64,000 nt of DNA from Roseinatronobacter sp. S2. GTDB lineage: Bacteria > Pseudomonadota > Alphaproteobacteria > Rhodobacterales > Rhodobacteraceae. Positions within the stretch are counted from its first letter, which is position 1. Each line of letters opens with the position of its first letter. Shown piece by piece: positions 46,827 to 56,457 of this stretch. The position numbers and the translations under genes are program-made. Under the pieces are notes generated by a model. It was not told the DNA's origin and searched no databases. It saw only the letters and a program-made list of their open reading frames with translations. The stretch spans positions 2,166,001-2,230,000 of the forward strand of contig NZ_CP121113.1 of the NCBI RefSeq assembly GCF_029581395.1, read 5' to 3'.

Positions 46827-46902
46827 TGGCAGGGGCAGAGGGACTCGAACCCACGACCCTCGGTTTTGGAGACCGATGCTCTACCAACTGAGCTATACCC
46901 CT
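46827..46902 (-). tRNA. tRNA-Trp (CCA)
   Basis: A 76-nt tRNA read on the minus strand. The acceptor AGGGGTA pairs with TGCCCCT (one G-T), followed by G and an encoded CCA. The D arm is GCTCAGTTGGTAGAGC, the anticodon loop CTCCAAA (anticodon CCA, tryptophan) on a TCGGT/ACCGA stem, and the T arm GTGGG-TTCGAGT-CCCTC, with a G-T pair. It lies between tuf and secE as in many proteobacteria, but here with other genes on both sides. Confidence 0.95.
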
Positions 46903-46914
46903 ATTCCATGCGCT

Positions 46915-46943
46915 GGATTAATGGAGCAGTGACGCGGTTGCAA
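46915..46943 (-). promoter_or_regulatory. Promoter of tRNA-Trp
   Basis: On the minus strand TTGCAA (46943-46938) and TAATCC (46920-46915) are separated by 17 bp and end 12 bp before the tRNA 5' end. This fits a housekeeping promoter that drives the tRNA independently of tuf. Confidence 0.55.
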
Positions 46944-47013
46944 GCCACCAATGCAGCGTTGCGGGTCTTTTTTTTAACATGCGGCGCAGCAGGTCGCGCT
47001 GAAACATGCTAAT

Positions 47014-47736
47014 TCAGAATTCGGACCATAGCCCCACACGCCATCCGGATTCGCGCCAGCCCCCGAATGTGCGGCTGTATCCTAGTGTCATGGAAAACCG
47101 TTCTGTTACATCGACCGCCGCCGAAACCGTCACGCGTGACAAGCGCGCCTCGTCCGTGAAAATCCGTCCTGCATCAACCCAACCGCGCAATCGGGGCCGA
47201 ATGTTGACGCCAAGCTGCGCGGTCATATCGCGCTGGCCCTGCTCCATCCCGTCCGACAAACCTGCCGATGCCCCAACCCTTGCCCATGCAGCATAGCCGA
47301 GAGTATCAAAACTATGGCCCAGATGCGCGGCCAGCCGCACGCGGTCCCCGTTTTGCGGGGCATTATGCGCGACCTGCACTTCTAATGCGACAGGGGTTCG
47401 CACCATCACCTCGCCCAGATGCACGCGCAGAAAAACACTGCTGTGCAAGGGCACACCATAAAACCGCGCCAAAGGGGGCAGTTGTGCAGGATTGTCCCAG
47501 CCGGTTTGCTGTTCCACCTTGGCGCCAAGGGTCAGATGGTCCGACAATCCGTATTCCAGATAATGCCGGTGCGACAGACGGTCTGCACCGCCCTGTCGGT
47601 CCACCGCAATTTCACTGGAAAAAAACACATTCCCCGCGCCACGTGGCCACGGGCCGGCCAGTCCCGCGCCTGCGGACAAGGCGCTGATGGTCACAAACAG
47701 AAATATTGCATGACTTGCGTGGCGATATACAGACAT
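47014..47736 (-). CDS. Predicted outer-membrane beta-barrel protein, unknown function
   Basis: A 240-residue protein with a signal peptide (hydrophobic HAIFLFVTISALSAGAGLAG) and alternating amphipathic strands ending in aromatic residues, closing with SGWRVGLWSEF, a terminal Phe typical of outer-membrane proteins. I do not recognise a specific family; it resembles small barrels used as generic outer-membrane proteins. The ATG at 47736 best fits the signal peptide. Located between the ABC exporter gene and tRNA-Trp. Confidence 0.6.
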   Translation of the reverse strand: MSVYRHASHAIFLFVTISALSAGAGLAGPWPRGAGNVFFSSEIAVDRQGGADRLSHRHYLEYGLSDHLTLGAKVEQQTGWDNPAQLPPLARFYGVPLHSSVFLRVHLGEVMVRTPVALEVQVAHNAPQNGDRVRLAAHLGHSFDTLGYAAWARVGASAGLSDGMEQGQRDMTAQLGVNIRPRLRGWVDAGRIFTDEARLSRVTVSAAVDVTERFSMTLGYSRTFGGWRESGWRVGLWSEF

Positions 47737-47841
47737 ATGCCCATCAACGCCAAAAATGGTTAACAACTGGTTACGACATGCGGCACGCCCCCACCATGGG
47801 ACCGCGCTGCACACACGGCGGACAAAACTGCCCGCCGCCAC

Positions 47842-49698
47842 TTATGCCTGCGGCAAAAACCCGCCCGATTGCCGTGCCCAAAGCCGCGCATAAAGCCCGC
47901 CTTCGGCCAGCAGTTCCGCATGCGTGCCCTGCTCCACAATGCGGCCTTCATCCATGATGATCAGCCTGTCCATGGCAGCAATCGTGGACAGGCGGTGTGC
48001 AATTGCAATCACGGTCTTGCCCTGCATCAGGCGGTCAAGCTGGCCCTGGATCGCGGCCTCAACTTCGGAATCCAGTGCAGATGTGGCCTCGTCCAGAATA
48101 AGGATTGGCGCATCTTTCAGGGCCACACGCGCAATCGCAATGCGCTGGCGCTGGCCACCCGACAGTTTGACCCCGCGTTCGCCCACATGCGCATCAAGCC
48201 CCTGCCGCCCCTTGGAATCAACCAGATCGACAATGAACCCGTCGGCTTCGGCCATGCGTGCGGCCTGCCAGATTTCCGCGTCGCTTGCGCTTGGTTTGCC
48301 ATAGGCAATGTTGTCGCGCACAGACCGGTGCAAAAGTGCAGTGTCTTGCGTGACCATGCCGATGGCTGCGCGCAAACTGTCTTGTGTGACGGTCGAAATA
48401 TCCTGCCCGTCAATCAGAATGCGGCCGGACCCCACATCATAAAAGCGCAGCAACAGGTTGACCAAGGTGGATTTTCCCGCACCGGACCGCCCCACAAGCC
48501 CGATCTTTTCACCCGGCGCAATCTGCAAATCCATGCCGTCAATGACGGCGGGTTTGCGCCCGCTGGCCAATGCGGGATCATAGCGGAAGGTCAGCTTGTC
48601 AAAGCGAATCGCGGCATTTTCCACCATCAGCGGTTTCGCATCGGGTGCATCATGCACCGCACGCGCCGCCGCAAATGTGGCGATCCCGTCGCGCACTGTG
48701 CCAATGTTTTCAAACAGCGCCGCGAATTCCCACATGATCCAATGCGACATATTCCCCAACCGCAAGGCCAGCGGGATGGCAACTGCCAGCGCGCCAAGTT
48801 CCACCTGCCCTTGCAGCCACAGCCAGATTCCCAGCCCCGTGACCGCGGCGGTCAGCAGCGCGTTCAGCACATTGACCGACACATCCTGCACCGCCACCAG
48901 CCGCATCTGGCGATAGACAGTCTGCAAAAACCCGTCCAATCCATTGCGCGCATAGGTTTCTTCGCGTGCGCTATGGCTGAACAGTTTGACAGTCGCGATA
49001 TTGGTGTAGCTGTCGACAATGCGCCCCGTCATATCCGCGCGCGCATCTGCCTGTTGTTGCGCCACACGGCCCAAGCGCGGAACGATTACCCATAGCAGCG
49101 CGCCATACGCCATAGCCCATAGCAGAAACGGCAGCGCCAGCCACAGATCCTGCGTGGCCGCCAGCCACAGTGACCCCAGAAAATAGGCCACAATATACAC
49201 AGCCACATCCATCAGTTTCATGGTCACTTCGCGCACGGCCAATGCGGTCTGCATCAGTCTGGTGGAAATGCGCCCTGCGAACTCATCCTGAAAATAGCCC
49301 ATCGACTGGCCCAGCAACCAGCGGTGGCCCAGCCAGCGAATGCGCTGTGGAAAATTCGCCATGATCGCCTGATACATGACCAATGCACCAATCACGGACA
49401 CAACAGGCAAGACCAGCAGTTGCAGCCCTGCCATTGCGCTCAGCCGCGCGCCTTCTTCGGCCAGAAAACGCTCGGGGCCAAGTTCGGTCATCCGGTTGAC
49501 CAGCGTTCCCAGATACCCCAGCAGGATGATTTCAATCGCGGCAAAGATAATGGACAGACCCGACATGAACAAAAGCCACGGCAAAACACCGCGCGCATAA
49601 TGCAGCACAAACCCCAGCATGGTTTCGGGCGGGCGCCGGGGCGCATCGTCAGGATAGGCGTTGATACGCCCTTCAAAATAGGAAAACAGCCGTTTCAT
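47842..49698 (-). CDS. ABC exporter, fused permease/ATPase (MsbA/multidrug type)
   Basis: A 618-residue half-transporter. Six membrane helices occupy about residues 30-330. The nucleotide-binding domain follows with Walker A ([20 protein letters not shown]), signature LSGGQRQRIAIARV, Walker B (ILILDEATSALD) and switch AHRLSTI. It probably works as a homodimer exporting lipids or drugs; substrate cannot be inferred. The ATG at 49698 has a CGGAG site; an ATG five codons upstream is possible. Confidence 0.9.
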   Translation of the reverse strand: MKRLFSYFEGRINAYPDDAPRRPPETMLGFVLHYARGVLPWLLFMSGLSIIFAAIEIILLGYLGTLVNRMTELGPERFLAEEGARLSAMAGLQLLVLPVVSVIGALVMYQAIMANFPQRIRWLGHRWLLGQSMGYFQDEFAGRISTRLMQTALAVREVTMKLMDVAVYIVAYFLGSLWLAATQDLWLALPFLLWAMAYGALLWVIVPRLGRVAQQQADARADMTGRIVDSYTNIATVKLFSHSAREETYARNGLDGFLQTVYRQMRLVAVQDVSVNVLNALLTAAVTGLGIWLWLQGQVELGALAVAIPLALRLGNMSHWIMWEFAALFENIGTVRDGIATFAAARAVHDAPDAKPLMVENAAIRFDKLTFRYDPALASGRKPAVIDGMDLQIAPGEKIGLVGRSGAGKSTLVNLLLRFYDVGSGRILIDGQDISTVTQDSLRAAIGMVTQDTALLHRSVRDNIAYGKPSASDAEIWQAARMAEADGFIVDLVDSKGRQGLDAHVGERGVKLSGGQRQRIAIARVALKDAPILILDEATSALDSEVEAAIQGQLDRLMQGKTVIAIAHRLSTIAAMDRLIIMDEGRIVEQGTHAELLAEGGLYARLWARQSGGFLPQA

Positions 49699-49715
49699 CA
49701 GGTGCTCCGACATAG

Positions 49716-49745
49716 AAAAGGGGCATGCAGTGACCCGCATGCCCC
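49716..49745 (-). terminator. Intrinsic terminator of tuf
   Basis: On the minus strand GGGGCATGC pairs with GCATGCCCC around an 8-base loop and is followed by TTTT. It lies 25 bp after the tuf stop and shows that the ABC exporter is a separate transcription unit. Confidence 0.8.
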
Positions 49746-49770
49746 CTGAAAATCGAAGCGGATCAGATGA

Positions 49771-50946
49771 TTACTCGATGATTTTTGCAACGACGCCGGC
49801 GCCGACGGTGCGGCCGCCTTCACGGATGGCGAAGCGCAGTTTCTCTTCCATGGCGATGGGCGCGATCAGTTCAACCGTGAATTTCAGGTTGTCGCCCGGC
49901 ATCACCATTTCCGTGCCTTCAGGCAGTTGGACCATGCCGGTCACATCCGTGGTGCGGAAGTAGAATTGCGGACGGTAGTTCGCAAAGAACGGCGTGTGAC
50001 GACCGCCTTCTTCCTTGGTCAGGATATAGGCTTCGGCTTCGAACTTGGTGTGTGGCTGAACCGATTTCGGTTTGCACAGAACCTGACCACGCTCCACGTC
50101 TTCGCGGCCAATCCCACGCAGCAGCGCGCCGATATTGTCGCCCGCTTCCCCGCGATCCAGCAGCTTGCGGAACATTTCCACGCCTGTGCAGGTCGTGGTT
50201 TTGGTGTCGCGGATACCAACGATTTCAATCGAATCGCCAACATTGATCACACCACGTTCCACACGGCCGGTCACAACCGTGCCACGACCGGAAATCGAGA
50301 ACACATCCTCGATCGGCATCAGGAAGGGCTGGTCAACCGCACGCTCGGGGGTGGGGATGTATTCGTCAACCGCGGCCAGCAGCGCACGGATCGAATTCTC
50401 GCCGATTTCAGGATCACGGCCTTCCATCGCAGCCAGAGCAGAGCCTTTGATGATGGGGATATCGTCGCCCGGATAGTCGTAAGAGGTCAGCAGTTCGCGG
50501 ATCTCCATCTCGACCAGTTCCAGCAATTCCTCGTCATCGACCTGATCGACCTTGTTCATGTAGACAACCATGAACGGAATGCCAACCTGACGGCCCAGCA
50601 GAATGTGCTCGCGCGTTTGCGGCATGGGGCCGTCAGCTGCGTTCACAACCAAAATAGCACCGTCCATCTGCGCCGCACCCGTGATCATGTTTTTCACATA
50701 GTCAGCGTGGCCGGGGCAATCGACATGCGCATAGTGGCGCGCATCGGTTTCATATTCGACATGCGCGGTCGAAATCGTGATCCCGCGGGCTTTCTCTTCA
50801 GGCGCACCATCAATCTGGTCATAGGCGCGGAAGTCACCGAAATACTTGGTGATCGCAGCCGTCAGCGTCGTCTTGCCGTGGTCAACATGGCCAATCGTGC
50901 CGATGTTCACATGCGGTTTATTGCGTTCAAACTTTTGCTTTGCCAT
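49771..50946 (-). CDS. tuf: Elongation factor Tu
   Basis: A 391-residue GTPase that delivers aminoacyl-tRNA to the ribosome. G-domain motifs [17 protein letters not shown] and NKVD are intact, followed by two beta-barrel domains. Rhodobacteraceae commonly have two tuf copies; this one stands alone, without fusA/rpsG, upstream of the tRNA-Trp/secE region. Confidence 0.98.
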   Translation of the reverse strand: MAKQKFERNKPHVNIGTIGHVDHGKTTLTAAITKYFGDFRAYDQIDGAPEEKARGITISTAHVEYETDARHYAHVDCPGHADYVKNMITGAAQMDGAILVVNAADGPMPQTREHILLGRQVGIPFMVVYMNKVDQVDDEELLELVEMEIRELLTSYDYPGDDIPIIKGSALAAMEGRDPEIGENSIRALLAAVDEYIPTPERAVDQPFLMPIEDVFSISGRGTVVTGRVERGVINVGDSIEIVGIRDTKTTTCTGVEMFRKLLDRGEAGDNIGALLRGIGREDVERGQVLCKPKSVQPHTKFEAEAYILTKEEGGRHTPFFANYRPQFYFRTTDVTGMVQLPEGTEMVMPGDNLKFTVELIAPIAMEEKLRFAIREGGRTVGAGVVAKIIE

Positions 50947-51074
50947 TGTTCGGCACCCTTTGTTGATGAGCCGCAGATACGACCCCGATATGACACGCGC
51001 GCCTGTTACTGAGTCAGGCGCAAAAAATCAAGCGCACATCGTCCGGAAAGTGCGATTGCGGGACAACCTTTTGC

Positions 51075-51689
51075 CTAGCTTTCGAATTCCGCAGGCGCCG
51101 CGCCGTCTTCGGCAATAATTTCTGGTTCGATCGCGCTGTCACGTTGCGGGAACCATTCGGGCTTGGACACCATCCAGCGTTCGATTGCGGCGACGGCATT
51201 TTCTGACAGGTTCTGCATCTGCTGTTCGGCAGACTGGGTCAGACCGGAACTGACGACAGTTTCGCCTGACATGCTTTCAAGCACTGTTATTCGGTGCGGC
51301 GTATCGTTCAGCTTGGTCTGCGCTTCGTCATCCCAGATAGTCACCCCGATAATCAGCACGGATTTGGGGGCGGCGACAATCGGTATTCCGGGAATCGCAA
51401 GCACATATCCCTGAACCGCAATTGCGACATGATAGAATTTATCCCCGTCATAGCGCCCGAAACGCCGCTCGATTTCCGAGGTCAGCGCAGTCTGCCACTG
51501 CTCTGGGGTCGCCCGACGCGATGCAGGACCGATTGTCGCGCTGTCGGCCACCACGATTGCATGACCAAGCCTGAAATTGCCCAGCTCGCCACGTTCTTCG
51601 CCCAATTGCGCCCCACTGGTGCATGCACCCAGCAACGCCAGCGCGGCCAAGACCCCCACAGCACGCGATTTCAAACCGGAAAGTTCCAT
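51075..51689 (-). CDS. Predicted lipoprotein of unknown function
   Basis: A 204-residue protein with signal peptide and lipobox LLGAC. The mature part contains a hydrophobic central segment (GYVLAIPGIPIVAAPKSVLIIG) that may be buried rather than membrane-spanning. No family is recognised with confidence. The ATG at 51689 is preceded by GCGGA. It follows parC on the minus strand with an 81-bp gap, so it may be part of the same transcript. Confidence 0.7.
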   Translation of the reverse strand: MELSGLKSRAVGVLAALALLGACTSGAQLGEERGELGNFRLGHAIVVADSATIGPASRRATPEQWQTALTSEIERRFGRYDGDKFYHVAIAVQGYVLAIPGIPIVAAPKSVLIIGVTIWDDEAQTKLNDTPHRITVLESMSGETVVSSGLTQSAEQQMQNLSENAVAAIERWMVSKPEWFPQRDSAIEPEIIAEDGAAPAEFES

Positions 51690-51770
51690 ATTCCGCACCC
51701 TATATCCATTTTTCCATGGTCTACCGTATTCGCGCAGATTGCGCAAATCCGCGCGACGCAAGGTAAAGTG

Positions 51771-54074
51771 TCAGGTAAAGTGGTTGTCACGGGGAAACCC
51801 GCGCGGGGCCATGCGTCCGGCACTTGCGCGCTTGCCCAGCCACTCGGCAAGGTTCGCTTCCAGACGGGTGCGCCCGGCAGGGTCTTTCCAGCTAAGACCG
51901 TTTTGCAGGGTCAGGGTTGTCAGGTCCGACAGCCCCCCATCCTTGTAGGATTGCAGCCTGACGCCCTTGCCCCGCACCATTTCCGGCAGTTCTGCCATCG
52001 GGAACACCAGAAGTTTGCGGTTTTCACCGACAACAGCCAGATGATCGCCATCGGCAAACCGGCACACATGCGCGCGCACACCGGGCTTCAGGTTCAGAAT
52101 CTGTTTGCCGCCGCGTGTCTGGGCGATGACTTCATCGGCGGGAACCACAAACCCGTCCCCCGCACTGGAGGCAACGACCAGTCTGGCCCCTGCCCTATGG
52201 GTGAACAGATCCACAATTTCGGCCTCATTGGGCAGGTCAATCATCAGGCGCACAGGTTCGCCCATGCCCCGCCCGCCGGGCAGGTTCACCCCCATCAGGG
52301 TGTAAAACCGCCCGTTCGACCCGAACAGCACGATCTTGTCAGTGGTTTCGGCGTGGAACGCGAAACGCCCGTCATCGCCATCCTTGAACTTGAACCCTTG
52401 ATCCAGCGCAACATGCCCTTTCATTGCGCGTATCCACCCCATTTTCGAGCACACAACCGTAATCGGTTCGCGTTCGATCATGGCTTCCAGCGGCACATCC
52501 TCGACCTCATGGCCTTCGGCAAAATCGGTCCGGCGACGGCCCAGATCGGTGGCTTTGCCAAATGTGCCCTGCACCTCGCGCAGTTGCGAACTGATCAGCT
52601 TCCATTGCAGCCGGTCAGATGCCAGCAAATCTTCCAGCCCCGCACGTTCGCGCAACAACGCGTCGCGTTCGCGCACCAGTTCCATTTCTTCCAGACGCCG
52701 CAAGGACCGCAGGCGCATGTTCAGAATTGATTCGGCCTGAAGCTCGGACAACTCTCCCTCGCTTTCGGGCGGGGACACATAATCGGCCTCGGATGTGGCG
52801 CGAACGAACTTTCGTGCCCACTGCTCTCGCATCAGGGCTGTGCGCGGGGCCTCGTCATAACGGATAATGTCAATCACGCGGTCAAGGTTCAGAAAGGCAA
52901 TAATAAACCCTTCCAGAACTTCCAGACGGTGATCAATCTTGTCCAGACGGTGCTGGCTGCGGCGCTGCAACACATCGCGGCGGTGGTCCAGAAACGCGCG
53001 CAAAACTTCGCGCAAGCTGCACACCTTGGGCGTCAGCCCGTCGATCAGCACATTCATATTCAGGCTGAAGCGGGTTTCCAGATCGCTGTTCTTGAACAGC
53101 ATCCCCATCATCAGATCGGGATCGACGCTGCGGCTTTTGGGTTCCAGAACAATGCGCACATCATCAGCCGATTCGTCGCGCACATCGGCCAGCAGTGGCA
53201 CCTTGCGGGTTTGAATCACTTCAGCCAGTTTTTCGATCAGGCGCGATTTCGGCACCTGAAACGGAATTTCCGTCACCACAACCTGCCATTGCCCACGGCC
53301 CAGATCCTCGATCTGCCAGCGCGCGCGCACCCGTATGGACCCGCGCCCCGACTGATAGGCCGCAAGGATCGACGCGGCAGGTTCCACCACCACGCCACCG
53401 GTCGGGAAATCGGGGCCGGGAATCAGTTTGACCAGATCTTCATCCGGCAAATCCGGCGTGGCAATCAGGGCCAGACACCCCTCGATCAACTCATCCAGAT
53501 TATGGGGCGGAATATTGGTCGCCATACCCACCGCAATCCCGCTGGACCCGTTCGCCAGAAGGTTGGGAAATGCCGCAGGCAGGACAATGGGTTCTTCCAG
53601 CGTTCCGTCGTAATTGGGCCGGTAATCGACCGCGTTTTCAGAAAGCCCTTCCAGCAGCGCCTCGGCGGCTTTGGTCATGCGCGCTTCGGTATAGCGCGCG
53701 GCGGCGGGGTTGTCGCCGTCGATATTGCCGAAATTCCCCTGCCCGTCGACCAGCGGATAGCGCACGTTGAAATCCTGCGCCAGACGCGCCATCGCGTCAT
53801 AGATCGCGGCATCGCCATGCGGGTGGTAATTGCCCATCACATCGCCGGTAATCTTGGCGGATTTGCGAAAGCCCCCCGTGGGCGACAGCTTCAACTCGCG
53901 CATTGCAAACAGAATGCGCCGGTGCACGGGTTTCAGCCCGTCGCGGGCATCGGGCAACGCGCGGTGCATGATGGTGGACAGCGCATATTGCAAATAGCGC
54001 GATCCCAGCGCCCGGCGCAGGGGTTCGGCTACGGGGGCGCTTGCGTCTTTGGAAGTGTCGTCATCTTGTGCCAT
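51771..54074 (-). CDS. parC: DNA topoisomerase IV subunit A
   Basis: A 767-residue subunit that decatenates daughter chromosomes with ParE. The catalytic tyrosine is Y128 in AAARYTEARM. The quinolone-region helix reads HPHGDAAIYDAM; the position of E. coli Ser80 is Ala89 and that of Glu84 is Asp93. The C-terminal domain has beta-pinwheel blades but not the GyrA box of gyrase, which favours ParC over GyrA. Start ATG gives a typical N-terminus. Confidence 0.93.
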   Translation of the reverse strand: MAQDDDTSKDASAPVAEPLRRALGSRYLQYALSTIMHRALPDARDGLKPVHRRILFAMRELKLSPTGGFRKSAKITGDVMGNYHPHGDAAIYDAMARLAQDFNVRYPLVDGQGNFGNIDGDNPAAARYTEARMTKAAEALLEGLSENAVDYRPNYDGTLEEPIVLPAAFPNLLANGSSGIAVGMATNIPPHNLDELIEGCLALIATPDLPDEDLVKLIPGPDFPTGGVVVEPAASILAAYQSGRGSIRVRARWQIEDLGRGQWQVVVTEIPFQVPKSRLIEKLAEVIQTRKVPLLADVRDESADDVRIVLEPKSRSVDPDLMMGMLFKNSDLETRFSLNMNVLIDGLTPKVCSLREVLRAFLDHRRDVLQRRSQHRLDKIDHRLEVLEGFIIAFLNLDRVIDIIRYDEAPRTALMREQWARKFVRATSEADYVSPPESEGELSELQAESILNMRLRSLRRLEEMELVRERDALLRERAGLEDLLASDRLQWKLISSQLREVQGTFGKATDLGRRRTDFAEGHEVEDVPLEAMIEREPITVVCSKMGWIRAMKGHVALDQGFKFKDGDDGRFAFHAETTDKIVLFGSNGRFYTLMGVNLPGGRGMGEPVRLMIDLPNEAEIVDLFTHRAGARLVVASSAGDGFVVPADEVIAQTRGGKQILNLKPGVRAHVCRFADGDHLAVVGENRKLLVFPMAELPEMVRGKGVRLQSYKDGGLSDLTTLTLQNGLSWKDPAGRTRLEANLAEWLGKRASAGRMAPRGFPRDNHFT

Positions 54075-54210
54075 GATCCCGCAATAGCCCCAACTCTGGC
54101 ACAGGTCCAGCCCTAGACGCGACAGACCGCCTGTTCACGCAAAGGTCGCTTGCGCGGCCCGACCGTCACGGTCTACCAAAGCACCAACACCTTGAAGATG
54201 GAGAATTCGC

Positions 54211-56085
54211 ATGCGCCCGTTCCCGATTGTTATCTTGTGCGCTGGCATCGGTCTGCCAGCACTGGCCGACACCAATGTGCGGGCGGTCACGCTGTCGACG
54301 GCGGGTCTGGCCATGATAGAGGCACAAGCCAGCCTGTCGGGTGACGGGCTGGTGCTGCCTGTGCGGCGCACGGATATTGACGATTTTCTGAAATCCCTGC
54401 GCCTGTCGGGCGGTGGCAATGCGGTCCCCATGCTGACACTGACAGGCCCCGGCGGGCTGGAGGACAGTTTCGCCACCCTGCCCTTTGATGCAGATGCGCT
54501 GCAAAACCTGCGCGAGTTGATGACAGCCATGACCGGCGCACCCGTCACTGCGGCGCGGCGCGGAATTGACGTGCAGGGCCGTATCATGGGGGTGCGCGAC
54601 GTGCCCTGCGCCACGGACGGACAGCAGGGCTGCATCGCGCTGGCATTGCGGACCAGCGCGGGGCAGATTCGCCAGATCTTGCTGGATGACGCCCTTGAGC
54701 TGACCTTCAGCGACGCCGCCGACAGCGCCGCTGTGGATCGCGGGCTTGATGCGCTGCGCGCCGCTGGTCAGGGGCAGATGCTGGATGTGCAGCTAAGCAT
54801 GACCGCACCGGATGCGACGCTTGATGCGCAGGATATATCACTGGCATGGCTGCAATCCGCGCCGGTCTGGAAGACCGCTTGGCGGGCCGAGCACGGGCCG
54901 GACCGCATGGTTCTGACAGGCTGGGCCGTGGTCGAAAACGCCACAGGCCATGACTGGCGCGATGTGGACCTGACCCTTGCCACCGGCGCGGTGCAGGCGT
55001 TGCAGGTGCAGCTATATGACCGCCAGCAAGGCGCGCGCAAACTGGCAGACACGGCCCCGCCCGCGCTGATGGCAAGCGCGGCCATGGAACGCAGCGTTGC
55101 ATTCGAGTCAGCCTATGACACAGCACCTGTCGCAATGGATGATGGCGACAGCTTTTCGCGCTTTACCCTGACAACCCCTGTCACCCTGAACGCGGGCGAC
55201 ATGATCAGCCTGCCCTTCTTGCGCGAAACACTGGAAGATGCGCGCCTGACGATCTATCGCGGGGGCACCGACGCGCAACATCCGATGATTGCAGTGGTCG
55301 TTGAAAACCCGCTGCCATTGCGCCTGCCTGCGGGCGTCATGACATTGTATGAGGACGGGCGCGGCCATGCGGGCGACGCAATGATCCCCGAACTGGCCCC
55401 CGGTGCATCGGAAACCGTGGATTTTGCGCGCGACACTGCCGTAAGTCTGCGCGAAGATGTGGCCCAGATTGAAACCGTGCAATCGGCGCGCATTGTTGAT
55501 GGCGTCCTGATTGCCGAAGAACGGCTGGAGCAGCGCACCACCTACCGCATCGAAGGTGCGGCACAGGGCGCGCGGCAACTGACCATCGCGCACCCGCTGC
55601 GGCAGGGCTGGACCATCCAGACCGAAGGCGGCATATCGGGCCTTGATGACATGCGCTTTACAGTTGACGTGCCCGAAGGGGCGATGATGTCGCATAATGT
55701 GGTGGAGTATCGCCAGACACAGCGCCGTGTGGCCCTGCTGGATCTGGACACCGACAGCCTGAACTACTGGTCCGACCGCGTTGACGAGGGTGACACGCAG
55801 GCACTGCTGGCGCAGATGCAGGACTTGCGCGCCCAAGAGGCCAGCCTGCAACGCGACATCACCGGCCTGAAAGACACAGAAACAACCCTGATCGCAGATC
55901 AGGAACGGCTGGTCGGGCTGATCGTGCAACTGGGCGATGACAGCGCCACCACCCAAGACCGCCGCGCGCGTGTCGATGCGATTGATGACGCGATCGAGTC
56001 AGGCCGCACTGAGATCGCAGCCGCAAGTGAACGGCTGGACGCCATCAGATCAGACCTGCGCGCGCTGGTTTTGAATGCAGACTAA
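54211..56085 (+). CDS. Exported DUF4139 domain protein
   Basis: A 624-residue protein with a signal peptide (MRPFPIVILCAGIGLPALAD). An N-terminal DUF4140-like segment, a long beta-rich middle (DUF4139; WKTAWRAEHGPDRMVLTGWAVVENATGHDW) and a C-terminal coiled coil (about residues 525-624, LRAQEASLQRDITGLKDTET). Members occur widely in bacteria and have been linked to mucoidy or surface processes, without a defined mechanism. It stands alone between parC (divergent) and a convergent UbiK-like gene. Confidence 0.83.
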   Translation: MRPFPIVILCAGIGLPALADTNVRAVTLSTAGLAMIEAQASLSGDGLVLPVRRTDIDDFLKSLRLSGGGNAVPMLTLTGPGGLEDSFATLPFDADALQNLRELMTAMTGAPVTAARRGIDVQGRIMGVRDVPCATDGQQGCIALALRTSAGQIRQILLDDALELTFSDAADSAAVDRGLDALRAAGQGQMLDVQLSMTAPDATLDAQDISLAWLQSAPVWKTAWRAEHGPDRMVLTGWAVVENATGHDWRDVDLTLATGAVQALQVQLYDRQQGARKLADTAPPALMASAAMERSVAFESAYDTAPVAMDDGDSFSRFTLTTPVTLNAGDMISLPFLRETLEDARLTIYRGGTDAQHPMIAVVVENPLPLRLPAGVMTLYEDGRGHAGDAMIPELAPGASETVDFARDTAVSLREDVAQIETVQSARIVDGVLIAEERLEQRTTYRIEGAAQGARQLTIAHPLRQGWTIQTEGGISGLDDMRFTVDVPEGAMMSHNVVEYRQTQRRVALLDLDTDSLNYWSDRVDEGDTQALLAQMQDLRAQEASLQRDITGLKDTETTLIADQERLVGLIVQLGDDSATTQDRRARVDAIDDAIESGRTEIAAASERLDAIRSDLRALVLNAD

Positions 56086-56204
56086 AGCGCTTCGGTTGTT
56101 CAACGACAGCTCGAAAGGCGATATTCTTGCGATTGGGGAAGTTACAAACCGAAAAACACCGGCCGCGCTTTGTGAATCTGCTTCAGTCGATGACGGGATT
56201 GGCC

Positions 56205-56357
56205 TGAAGCGGTCATCGGTGGGCCGTCCCGCGGCCTGCCGATTTCGCTGATGGTGACTCAATCCTTTGAAGTCAGGAGTATGCCGCCTGCATAAAGTGA
56301 ACTTCACTGGCGTCGGACCGGCAGACCCCGACCCACCGATGGCGCGGGCTTTGTCCA
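56205..56357 (-). repeat. Dispersed ~155-bp intergenic repeat, copy D
   Basis: Same family as copies A-C, minus orientation. The outer stem is mostly kept (ATCGGTGGG at the left arm against CCCACCGAT at 56332-56340), as are the inner CTGCCGAT/ATCGGCAG-like pair and the central TATGC/GCATA repeat. It lies between the convergent DUF4139 and UbiK-like genes. The flanking 56086-56204 and 56358-56457 show no gene. Confidence 0.82.
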
Positions 56358-56457
56358 AGTGTGAAGGGCAGCAAAAGGCCAGAATTACCTCCTCGCCTAC
56401 CCCGAAAGGCGCGCGGCCAGTTCCTACCGTAACAGACGATGCGGCTGTAAGGCAGGG

